From Candidatus Omnitrophota bacterium (GTDB lineage Bacteria; Hinthialibacterota; Hinthialibacteria; OLB16), in the NCBI GenBank assembly GCA_020632575.1, contig JACKFH010000038.1, positions 1-34,937 on the forward strand: a DNA stretch of 34,937 bases. Direction: 5' to 3'. Below the pieces are notes generated by a model, which was not told the origin of the DNA, ran no database searches, and saw only the letters and a program-made list of their open reading frames with translations. Each line of letters opens with the position of its first letter. Positions within the stretch are counted from its first letter, which is position 1. Of the stretch, positions 24,258-32,209 are shown one piece after another. Both the position numbers and the translations under genes were made by a program.

Positions 24258-27200
24258 GTGAGGCGTCAATTAAGGCCAACACTAGTTGGAGTGATTTCAC
24301 TTGTCATTTTGTCATTGGGACAAACAACCCACGCGGGTTCTCAATCCACGACGACCGATGTCCGGCCTGGCGTGAAATACACCCATCGTGTCGACACGCC
24401 TCCCGACCTGCCCCAAGACATCCATATCCTTGAGATTGACCTGAACAACCCCGCAATCTCATTCCAAACCGGGTTGGGAAAGGCTGTGGCGGTCGGGCGA
24501 GAGACGATCCCCACTCAGGCCGACCGGATCGAAAACAGCCTGGCCGCGGTCAATGCCGACTTTTCCGGATTTACGGGAAGCACCCAGGCCCCACAAAACA
24601 TCTGTGTCCAGAATGGAGATCTCATCACCACCCCGAATTTTCGCACGGCCATTGGGATTTCCCAGTACAACGAAACGCGTATCGGTTTCTGGAATTCGAC
24701 CTCGCCCCCCGCCTTTTCCTGGCAAGGGTTTGTCCGTGATGAACAGGGGAACAAGCACGGAGTCATTCAGCAGAACCAGGACCTCAATCCCGGATGGTTG
24801 TGTGTGAACACTTACCATTACGCCGAATCGCATCTCTCCCGAGGGGGGGAGTTCGAGGATGAGGTTGAGGCCCTGATCGAGCAGGACGGAACTGTGATCT
24901 CCATCCATGACAATGGCGATGGAATCCCAATTCCGGAGAACGCCTGGGTTCTTATCGGCCGAACCACCGCGGGACAATGGATCCTCGAAAATCTGACGGT
25001 CGGCGAGAAAGTGGTGTATGGGCGAAACACCGCCCCGGATTGGAGAGAATACCCCACCCTGGTTGGGGCAGGCCCCCGCATCGTGGCCAACGGCGAATAT
25101 CACTCCGACCCGATACAACCGTTCAATGGCGCCGATCTTATCGAGAATTTCACGCTCGAATACAAAAACACTTACTATAACTCCCGTCACCCGCGGACCT
25201 CAATCGGGGTGAATGAGGCAGGGGACACGATGTATTGGGTGGTCGTGGATGGCCGTCAGGAGGGGAAATCGGGATTGACCCATGAGGAACTCGCGGATCT
25301 GATGATCGGCTTGGGCTGTGAGGATGCTATTTCCATGGACGGGGGCGGTTCCTCGATCCTTTATTTGGATGGTGAGGTGAAGAATTCCCCTTCGGATGGA
25401 TCGCCGCGACCGGTCACCAATTCCCTCGTCCTTGTGTACGATCCGGTCGCGTTTCCCCGGCTGAAATCAATCAACCTCGCCCTTTCGAGCATGACTCAGG
25501 TCAGTTCCAGTTTTAGCCCTGATTTTGACGGAGCGGCCGCAACCGACGGCGTTTCCTCCCCCGAGAGTAAATGGACAACCGCCCGGGGAGCGCTTCCTCC
25601 GCATTACCTTGCCGTTGACCTCGGAGAGGACCGAGAAGTCGTCGGATTCAATGTCCGCCACGCGGGCGAGGGAGGGGAGGCGGTCTATTTTAACGCCCCC
25701 GAATTCCGGATCGAATCCGGAGAATCGATGGATGGACCCTGGACGACACTCGCCACAATTGAAAACAGCACGCCGGATAATGTCAGCCGTGTTCGACTGG
25801 AGAGTCCAATCAACCTCCGGTATGCGCGCTTGTTCATCAGCGACCCCGGCGAGGACAACTTTGCCCGGATTGATGAATTCGAAATCCTCGGGACTCCGCC
25901 CCCTCGGCCGGATCTCGGAGTCGGCCTCAACTCGAATCAACCGATTGATACAAACACCGGCGCGATCCTCCCCAACAGCGACGCCGAGCTCATGGGCGAC
26001 ACCGGCGCCGAATGGGTGCGAGTCAATTTTGTGCTTGGCCCTTGGACCGCGCCCGACGATGCGACCCAGCGAGGTCCCCAAAACTTGACCTGGTTTGAAA
26101 CTTATGACCGGATTGTGAATGACTACCTGGCAGAAGGAGTTCATATCTACGGTCTCATTGGAAACGAATCGGTTCGGCTGCCCGATGAGGTCATGGATCC
26201 ACGCGCCTTCACTCAGTCCGAGGAGTTCACGGACCTCTATGTCGAGAGTTGGATTTCGATCGTCGACCATTTTAAGGACCGTGTTCGAGTCTACGAGAGT
26301 TTCAACGAACCCAACGATTGGGCGGGAGGGCAGAGCGCGCAACTTCCTCCCGAGGCTTTCGCCCGCAACATGGCGAGTCTTTACCAGGCGACCAAGGGTG
26401 ACCCCGCCCATCGAGACGATCCCGCGTGGCTGGATTTGACCATCGTCTCGGGACCGCTCTTCACGCACATCTTCGACAATGGAGCCTCGTTCTGGCAGCA
26501 GACTTTTCAAGCCGGCATTGCGAGCCAGGGCTGGGAGGACATCAAAACCGATTTGGGGACTTACCCTTACGACGGCATCGGCATCCATTACTACATCAAG
26601 GAAGGGAGCGAACCGGCGGCGGAGACGGTGGCTGCGATTAAGGCAAGCGCCGACGCTATGATGGCGGTGACCGATTCGTTCGAGGGGGAGGGACACGGGA
26701 AAAAATTCTATTGTAGCGAATTTGGATTCCGCGACGATTTCACAGGCTCCAGGGATTTGACGGTGGAAAAGATGAACGCGTGTTTTTCATTCTTCCGCAA
26801 CGACGATCGCTACGCGCAAGCCCACTGGTTTTCATTGACCGATTTTCCAGGCGCCCTGTATGGCCTATATGAGTTCGGGAGCATTGCCCTTTCCTCGAGG
26901 AAGACTGAAACTTGGTGCGCTTACCGAACCAATGCGCTCGGCTTCTTGCCGAACCTTCCCAACAAAATCCAAGATGGGAGTTTCGAGTCTGGAACATTCG
27001 ACCATTGGTCGACGTTTGGCCAGACAACTGGAATTCTCACGAGCACTCAAGCCGGAGTCGGTCCTACTGAAGGCACTCGGTATTTCGGTCTCAGGCGTAG
27101 TGGCGGCGGCATTCCTGGAGGCGCCTTTCAACAAGTTCCTGTGAGTCGGGGTCGACTTCTGACTGCGCGTGTCATGATATCAACCTTCCGGGAGAGCGGG

Positions 27201-27476
27201 GAAGAGAAGTCGACCGCCGCACAAATTGGGATCGATCCAAAGGGTGGAACCGATCCGGAATCGGAGGATATCGTTTGGTCCCGTCTCCTCGAATCGCCGG
27301 ACTGTTCAGTCCCTTTGCAGGTCCAAACCACAGCCAAATCGGGTCAAGCGACCGTATTCCTGCGGCATTTTCAAGGGGGCGATGGGTTCAACGTGGTGGG
27401 TTTCGACGAGGCGCTTTTGATCGAACAAGAGGGCGGCGAAGAAGCGCCACACCTCAGCAGCTTTCGAGTCTATTAA
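24258..27476 (+). CDS. Multidomain secreted protein: NAGPA, discoidin, GH-A barrel, CBM
   Basis: 1072 residues from GTG 24258 (GGGAG upstream); an earlier start at 24075 is rejected as it overlaps the DUF1080 gene by 155 bases. Residues 1-28 are a signal peptide. Residues about 40-395 are a phosphodiester glycosidase (NAGPA) domain with the signature DAISMDGGGSSILYLDGEVK (about 355). Residues about 403-548 are an F5/8 type C (discoidin) domain. Residues about 550-900 look like a clan GH-A TIM barrel: acid/base candidate E684 in ESFNEPND and nucleophile candidate E821 in YCSEFGFRDD, 137 residues apart. Residues about 905-1060 form a carbohydrate-binding jelly roll (DGSFESGTFDHW). NAGPA acts on sugar phosphodiesters and the barrel on glycosidic bonds, so it may strip and then cut a decorated glycan. 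Its stop lies 3 bases from the convergent sulfatase stop. Confidence 0.88.
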   Translation: MRRQLRPTLVGVISLVILSLGQTTHAGSQSTTTDVRPGVKYTHRVDTPPDLPQDIHILEIDLNNPAISFQTGLGKAVAVGRETIPTQADRIENSLAAVNADFSGFTGSTQAPQNICVQNGDLITTPNFRTAIGISQYNETRIGFWNSTSPPAFSWQGFVRDEQGNKHGVIQQNQDLNPGWLCVNTYHYAESHLSRGGEFEDEVEALIEQDGTVISIHDNGDGIPIPENAWVLIGRTTAGQWILENLTVGEKVVYGRNTAPDWREYPTLVGAGPRIVANGEYHSDPIQPFNGADLIENFTLEYKNTYYNSRHPRTSIGVNEAGDTMYWVVVDGRQEGKSGLTHEELADLMIGLGCEDAISMDGGGSSILYLDGEVKNSPSDGSPRPVTNSLVLVYDPVAFPRLKSINLALSSMTQVSSSFSPDFDGAAATDGVSSPESKWTTARGALPPHYLAVDLGEDREVVGFNVRHAGEGGEAVYFNAPEFRIESGESMDGPWTTLATIENSTPDNVSRVRLESPINLRYARLFISDPGEDNFARIDEFEILGTPPPRPDLGVGLNSNQPIDTNTGAILPNSDAELMGDTGAEWVRVNFVLGPWTAPDDATQRGPQNLTWFETYDRIVNDYLAEGVHIYGLIGNESVRLPDEVMDPRAFTQSEEFTDLYVESWISIVDHFKDRVRVYESFNEPNDWAGGQSAQLPPEAFARNMASLYQATKGDPAHRDDPAWLDLTIVSGPLFTHIFDNGASFWQQTFQAGIASQGWEDIKTDLGTYPYDGIGIHYYIKEGSEPAAETVAAIKASADAMMAVTDSFEGEGHGKKFYCSEFGFRDDFTGSRDLTVEKMNACFSFFRNDDRYAQAHWFSLTDFPGALYGLYEFGSIALSSRKTETWCAYRTNALGFLPNLPNKIQDGSFESGTFDHWSTFGQTTGILTSTQAGVGPTEGTRYFGLRRSGGGIPGGAFQQVPVSRGRLLTARVMISTFRESGEEKSTAAQIGIDPKGGTDPESEDIVWSRLLESPDCSVPLQVQTTAKSGQATVFLRHFQGGDGFNVVGFDEALLIEQEGGEEAPHLSSFRVY

Positions 27477-27479
27477 GGG

Positions 27480-29000
27480 TTAAACCTCGACTGTGTCCCC
27501 GACCTTTTTCTGCCATTCGTGAATTCGCTTGGACAGGCGATCGATCGTGGATTGGTGATTTCCCGAGTCGAAAAGGTTCGCGGTCTCAAAAGGGTCTTCT
27601 CCCAGGTTGAACAACTGACTCTTGTCCCCAGCCGTGCTCAGGCATAACTTCCAGCCATCGGGACTTACCACGGTTCGGATCGAGGCGTCGAAAGCCGCGA
27701 TTCGTTCGGCCTCCGTCGCATCCCTAAAAGAATCGGGAACGCGCCTTTCGCTCCCAGTGGCGTTCCACTCGATAAACACATGGTCCTCGGCGACATCCTC
27801 CCCAGCCATCAACGGGGCAAGACTTTGTCCGGGAAGTCCTTCTGACAATTCTTTCGCACCCATGAGATCAAGCAGAGTGGGGACCATGTCGATCTGACTC
27901 ACCGGCTGTTCGATCAAATGATGCTTCTTTCCTGGAACGCGGATCAGCCAAGGGATACGAGAGGATTCCTCGTACATCACGGTCTTGGTCAGGAGACGGT
28001 GAGCCCCCATCATGTCGCCATGGTCGCTCGTATACACGACGATCGTGTCATCGGCGAGCCCCTGTTTCTCGAGTTCCTCGAGGATCCCACCGACACTGAG
28101 ATCGACCTGGGTGACCAATCCCCAATATTTCCGTATCAGGTCCCTCCAATCCTCTTCGGTCTTGAGTGGGTTTTCGTGCCACCCCTCTTGAGCGAAATGT
28201 TGGCGCATCAGCCGATACCGCAAGGGCTCATTGTCCTCCAACGGATCCTCCAGATTCTTGGGAAGAGTCACCTCTTCGGGCGTGTGCTCCTCATCCAGGG
28301 GACCAAAGAAAGGCATGTGTGGCTCGAGAAAGTTGACATGGAGAATAAAGGGGTCGTTCCGATTACGGCGAATAAAATCGCGCGCTTGGGATTCAAGGAA
28401 TTTGGGTTTGCAGTGTTCAAGCGGGCGTCTCGCCGCGAACCCCCGGCTGAATTTTCCCGAGGATGTGTCTGGTTCATACCCATGATCGATCAGGAAATGA
28501 TGATAGGCGCTTCTTGCATTCTGGTCCCGATCCGATCGGTAATACTTCGAATAGCCATCCTCCATGCCAACCCACTCTTGGAAGCCATGCTGGGGAAAGA
28601 TCTCATCTCCCAAATGCCATTTCCCCATGTAGGCTGTGCGGTAGTCCGGGTCCGCTAGGAGTTCGGGGAGACACGGGGTCTCTTCTTTCAGCGGGATGTT
28701 GTTCTTCACGCAACCATTGGTGTGCGGCCAAAGCCCGGTCATGATGGAGGAACGCGAAGGGGTGCACACCGGCTGGGTGCAATAGGCGCGTTGGAACACG
28801 ACCGACTCCTTCGCCAACTTGTTCAGATTGGGAGCGTGAATGTTCGGGTTCCCATAAACCGCCATGGTGTCCGGACGTTGCTCATCGGTCCAGATGAACA
28901 AAAGGTTGGGTTTTCTAGCGGCGGTGGAGGACCAGGACGCGGTTGCCGCCGCGGCGACGACCGATGTCTTGATGAAATCTCTTCGGCTCTGATTATTCAT
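27480..29000 (-). CDS. Cys-type sulfatase with Tat-like leader
   Basis: 506 residues. The leader has a twin-arginine motif (SRRDFIKTSVVAAAA), so it is probably exported folded. The formylglycine site is C79-T-P-S-R83 in VCTPSRSSIMTG, preceded by the metal strand LLFIWTDEQRPDTMAVYG. A second metal motif, YTSDHGDMMGAHRLL, lies about residue 327. Length and order match arylsulfatase-type enzymes that remove sulfate esters from polysaccharides. Activity needs a formylglycine-generating or anaerobic maturase enzyme, which is not in the window. It lies 20 bases after the prepilin stop and appears to share its promoter. The convergent fusion glycosidase suggests a common sulfated substrate. Confidence 0.96.
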   Translation of the reverse strand: MNNQSRRDFIKTSVVAAAATASWSSTAARKPNLLFIWTDEQRPDTMAVYGNPNIHAPNLNKLAKESVVFQRAYCTQPVCTPSRSSIMTGLWPHTNGCVKNNIPLKEETPCLPELLADPDYRTAYMGKWHLGDEIFPQHGFQEWVGMEDGYSKYYRSDRDQNARSAYHHFLIDHGYEPDTSSGKFSRGFAARRPLEHCKPKFLESQARDFIRRNRNDPFILHVNFLEPHMPFFGPLDEEHTPEEVTLPKNLEDPLEDNEPLRYRLMRQHFAQEGWHENPLKTEEDWRDLIRKYWGLVTQVDLSVGGILEELEKQGLADDTIVVYTSDHGDMMGAHRLLTKTVMYEESSRIPWLIRVPGKKHHLIEQPVSQIDMVPTLLDLMGAKELSEGLPGQSLAPLMAGEDVAEDHVFIEWNATGSERRVPDSFRDATEAERIAAFDASIRTVVSPDGWKLCLSTAGDKSQLFNLGEDPFETANLFDSGNHQSTIDRLSKRIHEWQKKVGDTVEV

Positions 29001-29020
29001 TTTGTGGATTTTGGAAAGCC

Positions 29021-29644
29021 TTAATTGCCCCAGTAGACCAGATCCCCTTTGCTTCGGGTGCCATTGGTTGGAGCGTACATGAGGGGGTACCCCTTATTCC
29101 TTCCCTCATAGATATGCATCGACCATTCCCCAAAACTGTGTTCCTTATCGGGGCCGGGGGAGTAGATAATCCAACCCCCTTCGAATTCACTTTCCCACCG
29201 ATTGCCGATGCCTTGGCAACTCTCCTCGAATCGTCCCGGCGAGCCGCCTAGCGCCAAGCATCGCCAATGGGCTCCATAATATCGATAGGTCTGATTCTTC
29301 TCGCTCCGGGTGTTCCCTTGTGAGTCGCTCAGGGCGACATGGAATTCATCCACGGGGAGCGATGTCACATACTGAACCGGAGTGGTCAGTTGGGTCCAAA
29401 TTCGAGGGTTCTCCTCGGGGAAATAACCGGAAGCGCTGGGGAGCTCGAAACCATCCGGAGGATATCGTCTCCAATCGTTGAAGTAAGATTGAATCGCGGG
29501 CGCGATCCCTCTCATCTCGGCCTTGGCGTTGGTGACTTTTGCTCGAGTCTGCGCCTCTAAAAAATTGGGCAATGCGATTGCGATAAGGATAAGAATGATC
29601 GCGATCACGATCAACAACTCAATTAAAGTAAATCCCTTTTTCAT
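29021..29644 (-). CDS. Type IV prepilin-like (pseudopilin) protein
   Basis: 207 residues. ATG 29644 follows GGAGG by 5 bases. The N-terminus MKKGFTLIELLIVIAIILIL is a textbook prepilin leader, cut after G4 with F as the methylated residue and E at mature position 5. It continues ALPNFLEAQTRAKVTNAKAE, a pattern frequent in PVC and candidate-phylum prepilins. The globular part ends IIYSPGPDKEHSFGEWSMHI then YAPTNGTRSKGDLVYWGN. This tail module also occurs twice in the 704-residue protein at 3822. A prepilin peptidase and assembly ATPase are not in the window. It is the first gene of an operon with the sulfatase, served by the promoter at 29702-29730. Confidence 0.93.
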   Translation of the reverse strand: MKKGFTLIELLIVIAIILILIAIALPNFLEAQTRAKVTNAKAEMRGIAPAIQSYFNDWRRYPPDGFELPSASGYFPEENPRIWTQLTTPVQYVTSLPVDEFHVALSDSQGNTRSEKNQTYRYYGAHWRCLALGGSPGRFEESCQGIGNRWESEFEGGWIIYSPGPDKEHSFGEWSMHIYEGRNKGYPLMYAPTNGTRSKGDLVYWGN

Positions 29645-29701
29645 GACGCCTCCATCCATTCCGACTTTCCACTGCGAAATGTCCTTCACTCCATATCGAT
29701 T

Positions 29702-29730
29702 AGTATACCAGCGGAAGGTTCGGTTGACAA
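29702..29730 (-). promoter_or_regulatory. Sigma70-type promoter of the prepilin-sulfatase operon
   Basis: On the minus strand TTGTCA (29730-29725) and TATACT (29707-29702) are separated by exactly 17 bases. The expected start of transcription, near 29694, lies about 50 bases before the prepilin ATG. Confidence 0.65.
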
Positions 29731-29847
29731 AGGAGTTTTTTCTGAATCTCCATGGTTTGTCCCCCCGCCCCGTTGGACAGGCGCTGGGGAAAGACATACC
29801 ATCACTTTTTCAACCCGAATTGGACTGAGAATGGAAGATCGAACCCC

Positions 29848-30423
29848 GTGAGAATTCGATCCAGAGACGGATTGATTGTTGTGGACATCCAAAAAGACTT
29901 TTGTCCGGGCGGATCGCTCTCCGTTGATCGAGGCGACCGGGTTGTCCCGGTGATCAATCGGTTGATCCCAAAGTTCTCCCACGTTTTCCTTTCTCGGGAC
30001 TGGCACCCGCCTAATCATTGCAGTTTCAGCCACAGCCCTAAATTCGTGGACAAGTCCTGGCCCGTGCACTGTGTCGCGGGCAGCCCCGGCGCGGAATTTC
30101 ACCCCCTCCTCTCCATTCCCGAGCTGGCAATCGTCATTGACAAGGGGGTAGACCCGAATCGAGAGGCGTACAGCGCATTCGAGGAAACGAACCTCGCCAA
30201 ATTCCTGAGGGATCGGGGAATCGATCGGATATTTGTGGCGGGCTTGGCGACAGACTACTGTGTGAAGAGCACGGTTCTCGACGCTCTCAACCAAGGCTTC
30301 GAAACGTTCCTCGTCCAGGACGCCTGCCGCGGCGTGGACAATCCCCCCGGGTCTGTCGACAAGGCCATCGAGGAAATGAAAGAGTCGGGAGCCTCGCCGG
30401 TTCGTTCGGAGGTGTTCGAATGA
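29848..30423 (+). CDS. pncA: Nicotinamidase
   Basis: 191 residues from GTG 29848 (GGAAG 12 bases upstream). It hydrolyses nicotinamide to nicotinate and ammonia. The catalytic triad is visible: D13 (VVDIQKDFCPGG), K99 (AIVIDKGVDPNREAYSAF) and C138 (GLATDYCVKST). The metal-binding D51-W-H53-x3-H57 (RDWHPPNHCSF) is intact. An in-frame start at 29752 is rejected because the added residues are unlike the family. Its stop overlaps the pncB start by 4 bases (ATGA), giving the two first steps of the NAD salvage pathway in one transcript. Confidence 0.96.
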   Translation: MRIRSRDGLIVVDIQKDFCPGGSLSVDRGDRVVPVINRLIPKFSHVFLSRDWHPPNHCSFSHSPKFVDKSWPVHCVAGSPGAEFHPLLSIPELAIVIDKGVDPNREAYSAFEETNLAKFLRDRGIDRIFVAGLATDYCVKSTVLDALNQGFETFLVQDACRGVDNPPGSVDKAIEEMKESGASPVRSEVFE

Positions 30424-31883
30424 CCGACATCCCGAAAGGTTGGATTCATCGTGAAGGCATGGGACTCCTGACCGACCTTTATGAATTGACCATGATGGCG
30501 GGCTATTTCAAGGAGGGCATGGGAGATCGTCAGGCCTGTTTCGAATACTTCTTTCGTAGCCTTCCACCCGAGACTGGGTTCGCGGTCACCGCCGGACTCG
30601 ATTCCTTTCTCGACTACCTGTCCAACCTTCGGTTCACCAAAGAGGACATCGACCACCTCCGATCGGTCGGGTTGTTCGAGGATTCCTTTCTGGATTTCCT
30701 GAGAGATTTCCGCCCCAGCTGCACAGTAAGCGCCATCCCGGAGGGAACCTTGGTCTTTCCGAACGAACCCATTGTCCAGGTCGAGGGCGACTTGATCGAG
30801 GTTCAACTCTTGGAGACCGCCCTTTTGAATTTCTTGAACTACTCCACGCTCATCGCCAGCAAAGCCGCTCGCATCTGCCAAGCGGCGAATGGCGATCCGG
30901 TCATGGAGTTCGGCCTCCGACGCGCCCATGGTCCGGATGGAGGAGTGAGCGGCTCCCGCGCGGCGTACATTGGGGGTTGCTCGGCCACATCGAATGTTCT
31001 CGCCGGGAGGCTTTTCGATCTTCCGGTGTCGGGCACACATGCGCACAGTTGGGTGATGAGTTACGACAGCGAACTCGAGTCTTTCCGAACTCTCGCGAAG
31101 CAATTCCCCAACAATTGCATCTTTCTGGTGGACACTTACGACACGCTCGTAAGCGGAGTTCCGAATGCGATCCAGGTTTTTCGGGAGATGCGGGAGGAGG
31201 GCCTGGATTTCCGTCCCGCCATCCGACTCGATTCCGGGGATCTATCCAAACTCAGCAAATCGGCCCACAGAATGTTGGTGGAAGCCGGGTTCAAGGATCC
31301 CTTGATCGTTGCCTCCGGTGACCTCGACGAAAACCTCATCGCGGACCTGAAGAGGCAGGGGGCAAAAATCAACTCGTGGGGGGTCGGAACGAAATTGATC
31401 ACCGCGTGGGATTCTCCCTCCTTCAACGGAGTCTACAAACTTGTGGCAGTTCAAAATGGTCCAGACTGGGAGCCCCGCATCAAGATTTCCTCCAACATCG
31501 CCAAGACCACCGACCCTGGTCGAAAGCGGGTCATCCGTTACTACAACTCCAGCGACGAACCGATCGGGGATGTCCTGTACGATTCGGGAGAGGAAATCCC
31601 TTGGCGCGGGTCGATCATCGGTCGAGAACGGACCCACCTCGATCTCCCCGCCAAAATCGATGGAGCCGCGAGAGGCGAGCGCCTGCTGGAGGAGGTTTTT
31701 GTTGACGGAGTTCGAACCCGCAGCCCCAAGTCAGCACGGGACCTTCGACAACGGGTCTCCGATCAAATCCAGTCCATGCCGGAGGAATACAAACGGCTTA
31801 GGAATCCCGAAATCTACCCGGTGTTGCTCTCACGGAATCTGGTGAAACTAAAGGGATCGCTTCTAGCAGCGGAAATTCGCTGA
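30420..31883 (+). CDS. pncB: Nicotinate phosphoribosyltransferase
   Basis: 487 residues, typical for the long bacterial form. It makes nicotinate mononucleotide from nicotinate and PRPP with ATP. The N-terminus reads MGLLTDLYELTMMAGYFKEG, diagnostic for the family. The loop SGTHAHSWVMSYDSELESFR contains the phospho-accepting histidine (H209). Further motifs are FGLRRAHGPDGG, the phosphate-binding VDTYDTLVSGVPNA, and VRLDSGDL-type IRLDSGDLSKLSK. C-terminal domain follows to IYPVLLSRNL. It overlaps pncA by 4 bases and is followed by tRNA-Leu on the other strand. Confidence 0.97.
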   Translation: MTDIPKGWIHREGMGLLTDLYELTMMAGYFKEGMGDRQACFEYFFRSLPPETGFAVTAGLDSFLDYLSNLRFTKEDIDHLRSVGLFEDSFLDFLRDFRPSCTVSAIPEGTLVFPNEPIVQVEGDLIEVQLLETALLNFLNYSTLIASKAARICQAANGDPVMEFGLRRAHGPDGGVSGSRAAYIGGCSATSNVLAGRLFDLPVSGTHAHSWVMSYDSELESFRTLAKQFPNNCIFLVDTYDTLVSGVPNAIQVFREMREEGLDFRPAIRLDSGDLSKLSKSAHRMLVEAGFKDPLIVASGDLDENLIADLKRQGAKINSWGVGTKLITAWDSPSFNGVYKLVAVQNGPDWEPRIKISSNIAKTTDPGRKRVIRYYNSSDEPIGDVLYDSGEEIPWRGSIIGRERTHLDLPAKIDGAARGERLLEEVFVDGVRTRSPKSARDLRQRVSDQIQSMPEEYKRLRNPEIYPVLLSRNLVKLKGSLLAAEIR

Positions 31884-31910
31884 GCGGCCGTGGCTTGGGG
31901 ATGGACAAAA

Positions 31911-31997
31911 TGGTGCCGGAGAAAGGACTTGAACCTTCACGGGGTCGCCCCCACACGGACCTGAACCGTGCGCGTCTGCCAATTCCGCCACTCCGGC
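31911..31997 (-). tRNA. tRNA-Leu (anticodon CAG), CCA encoded
   Basis: On the minus strand the acceptor stem GCCGGAG (31997-31991) pairs with CTCCGGC (31921-31915). The anticodon stem CACGG/CCGTG encloses loop TTCAGGT, anticodon CAG. A long variable arm (TGGGGGCGACCCCG) marks it as class II leucine tRNA. Discriminator A and encoded CCA end at 31911. Confidence 0.96.
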
Positions 31998-32209
31998 TGA
32001 AAAAGGAGTCGGAAGAATAAGGGCCTCAAAATCTGTTTGTCAATCAGGTCGAACCCGAACCCGCTTTGAAGGAAAGGGGGAGGAAAACTCCGGGCATTTT
32101 GGGGATAGAAATGTGGGTTTTATCATGTTAGCCTTCCCATCTGTCGTTAGTAGGGGTGATTAGCCCTGGCCACATTTCCCAAAGACCGGAACAGGAGGAG
32201 CGAAAAACA

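Noticed and set aside
25467..26696. 409-codon open frame antisense to the fusion glycosidase
   Set aside because: Opposite strand carries clear NAGPA, discoidin and GH-A motifs; the antisense product has none.
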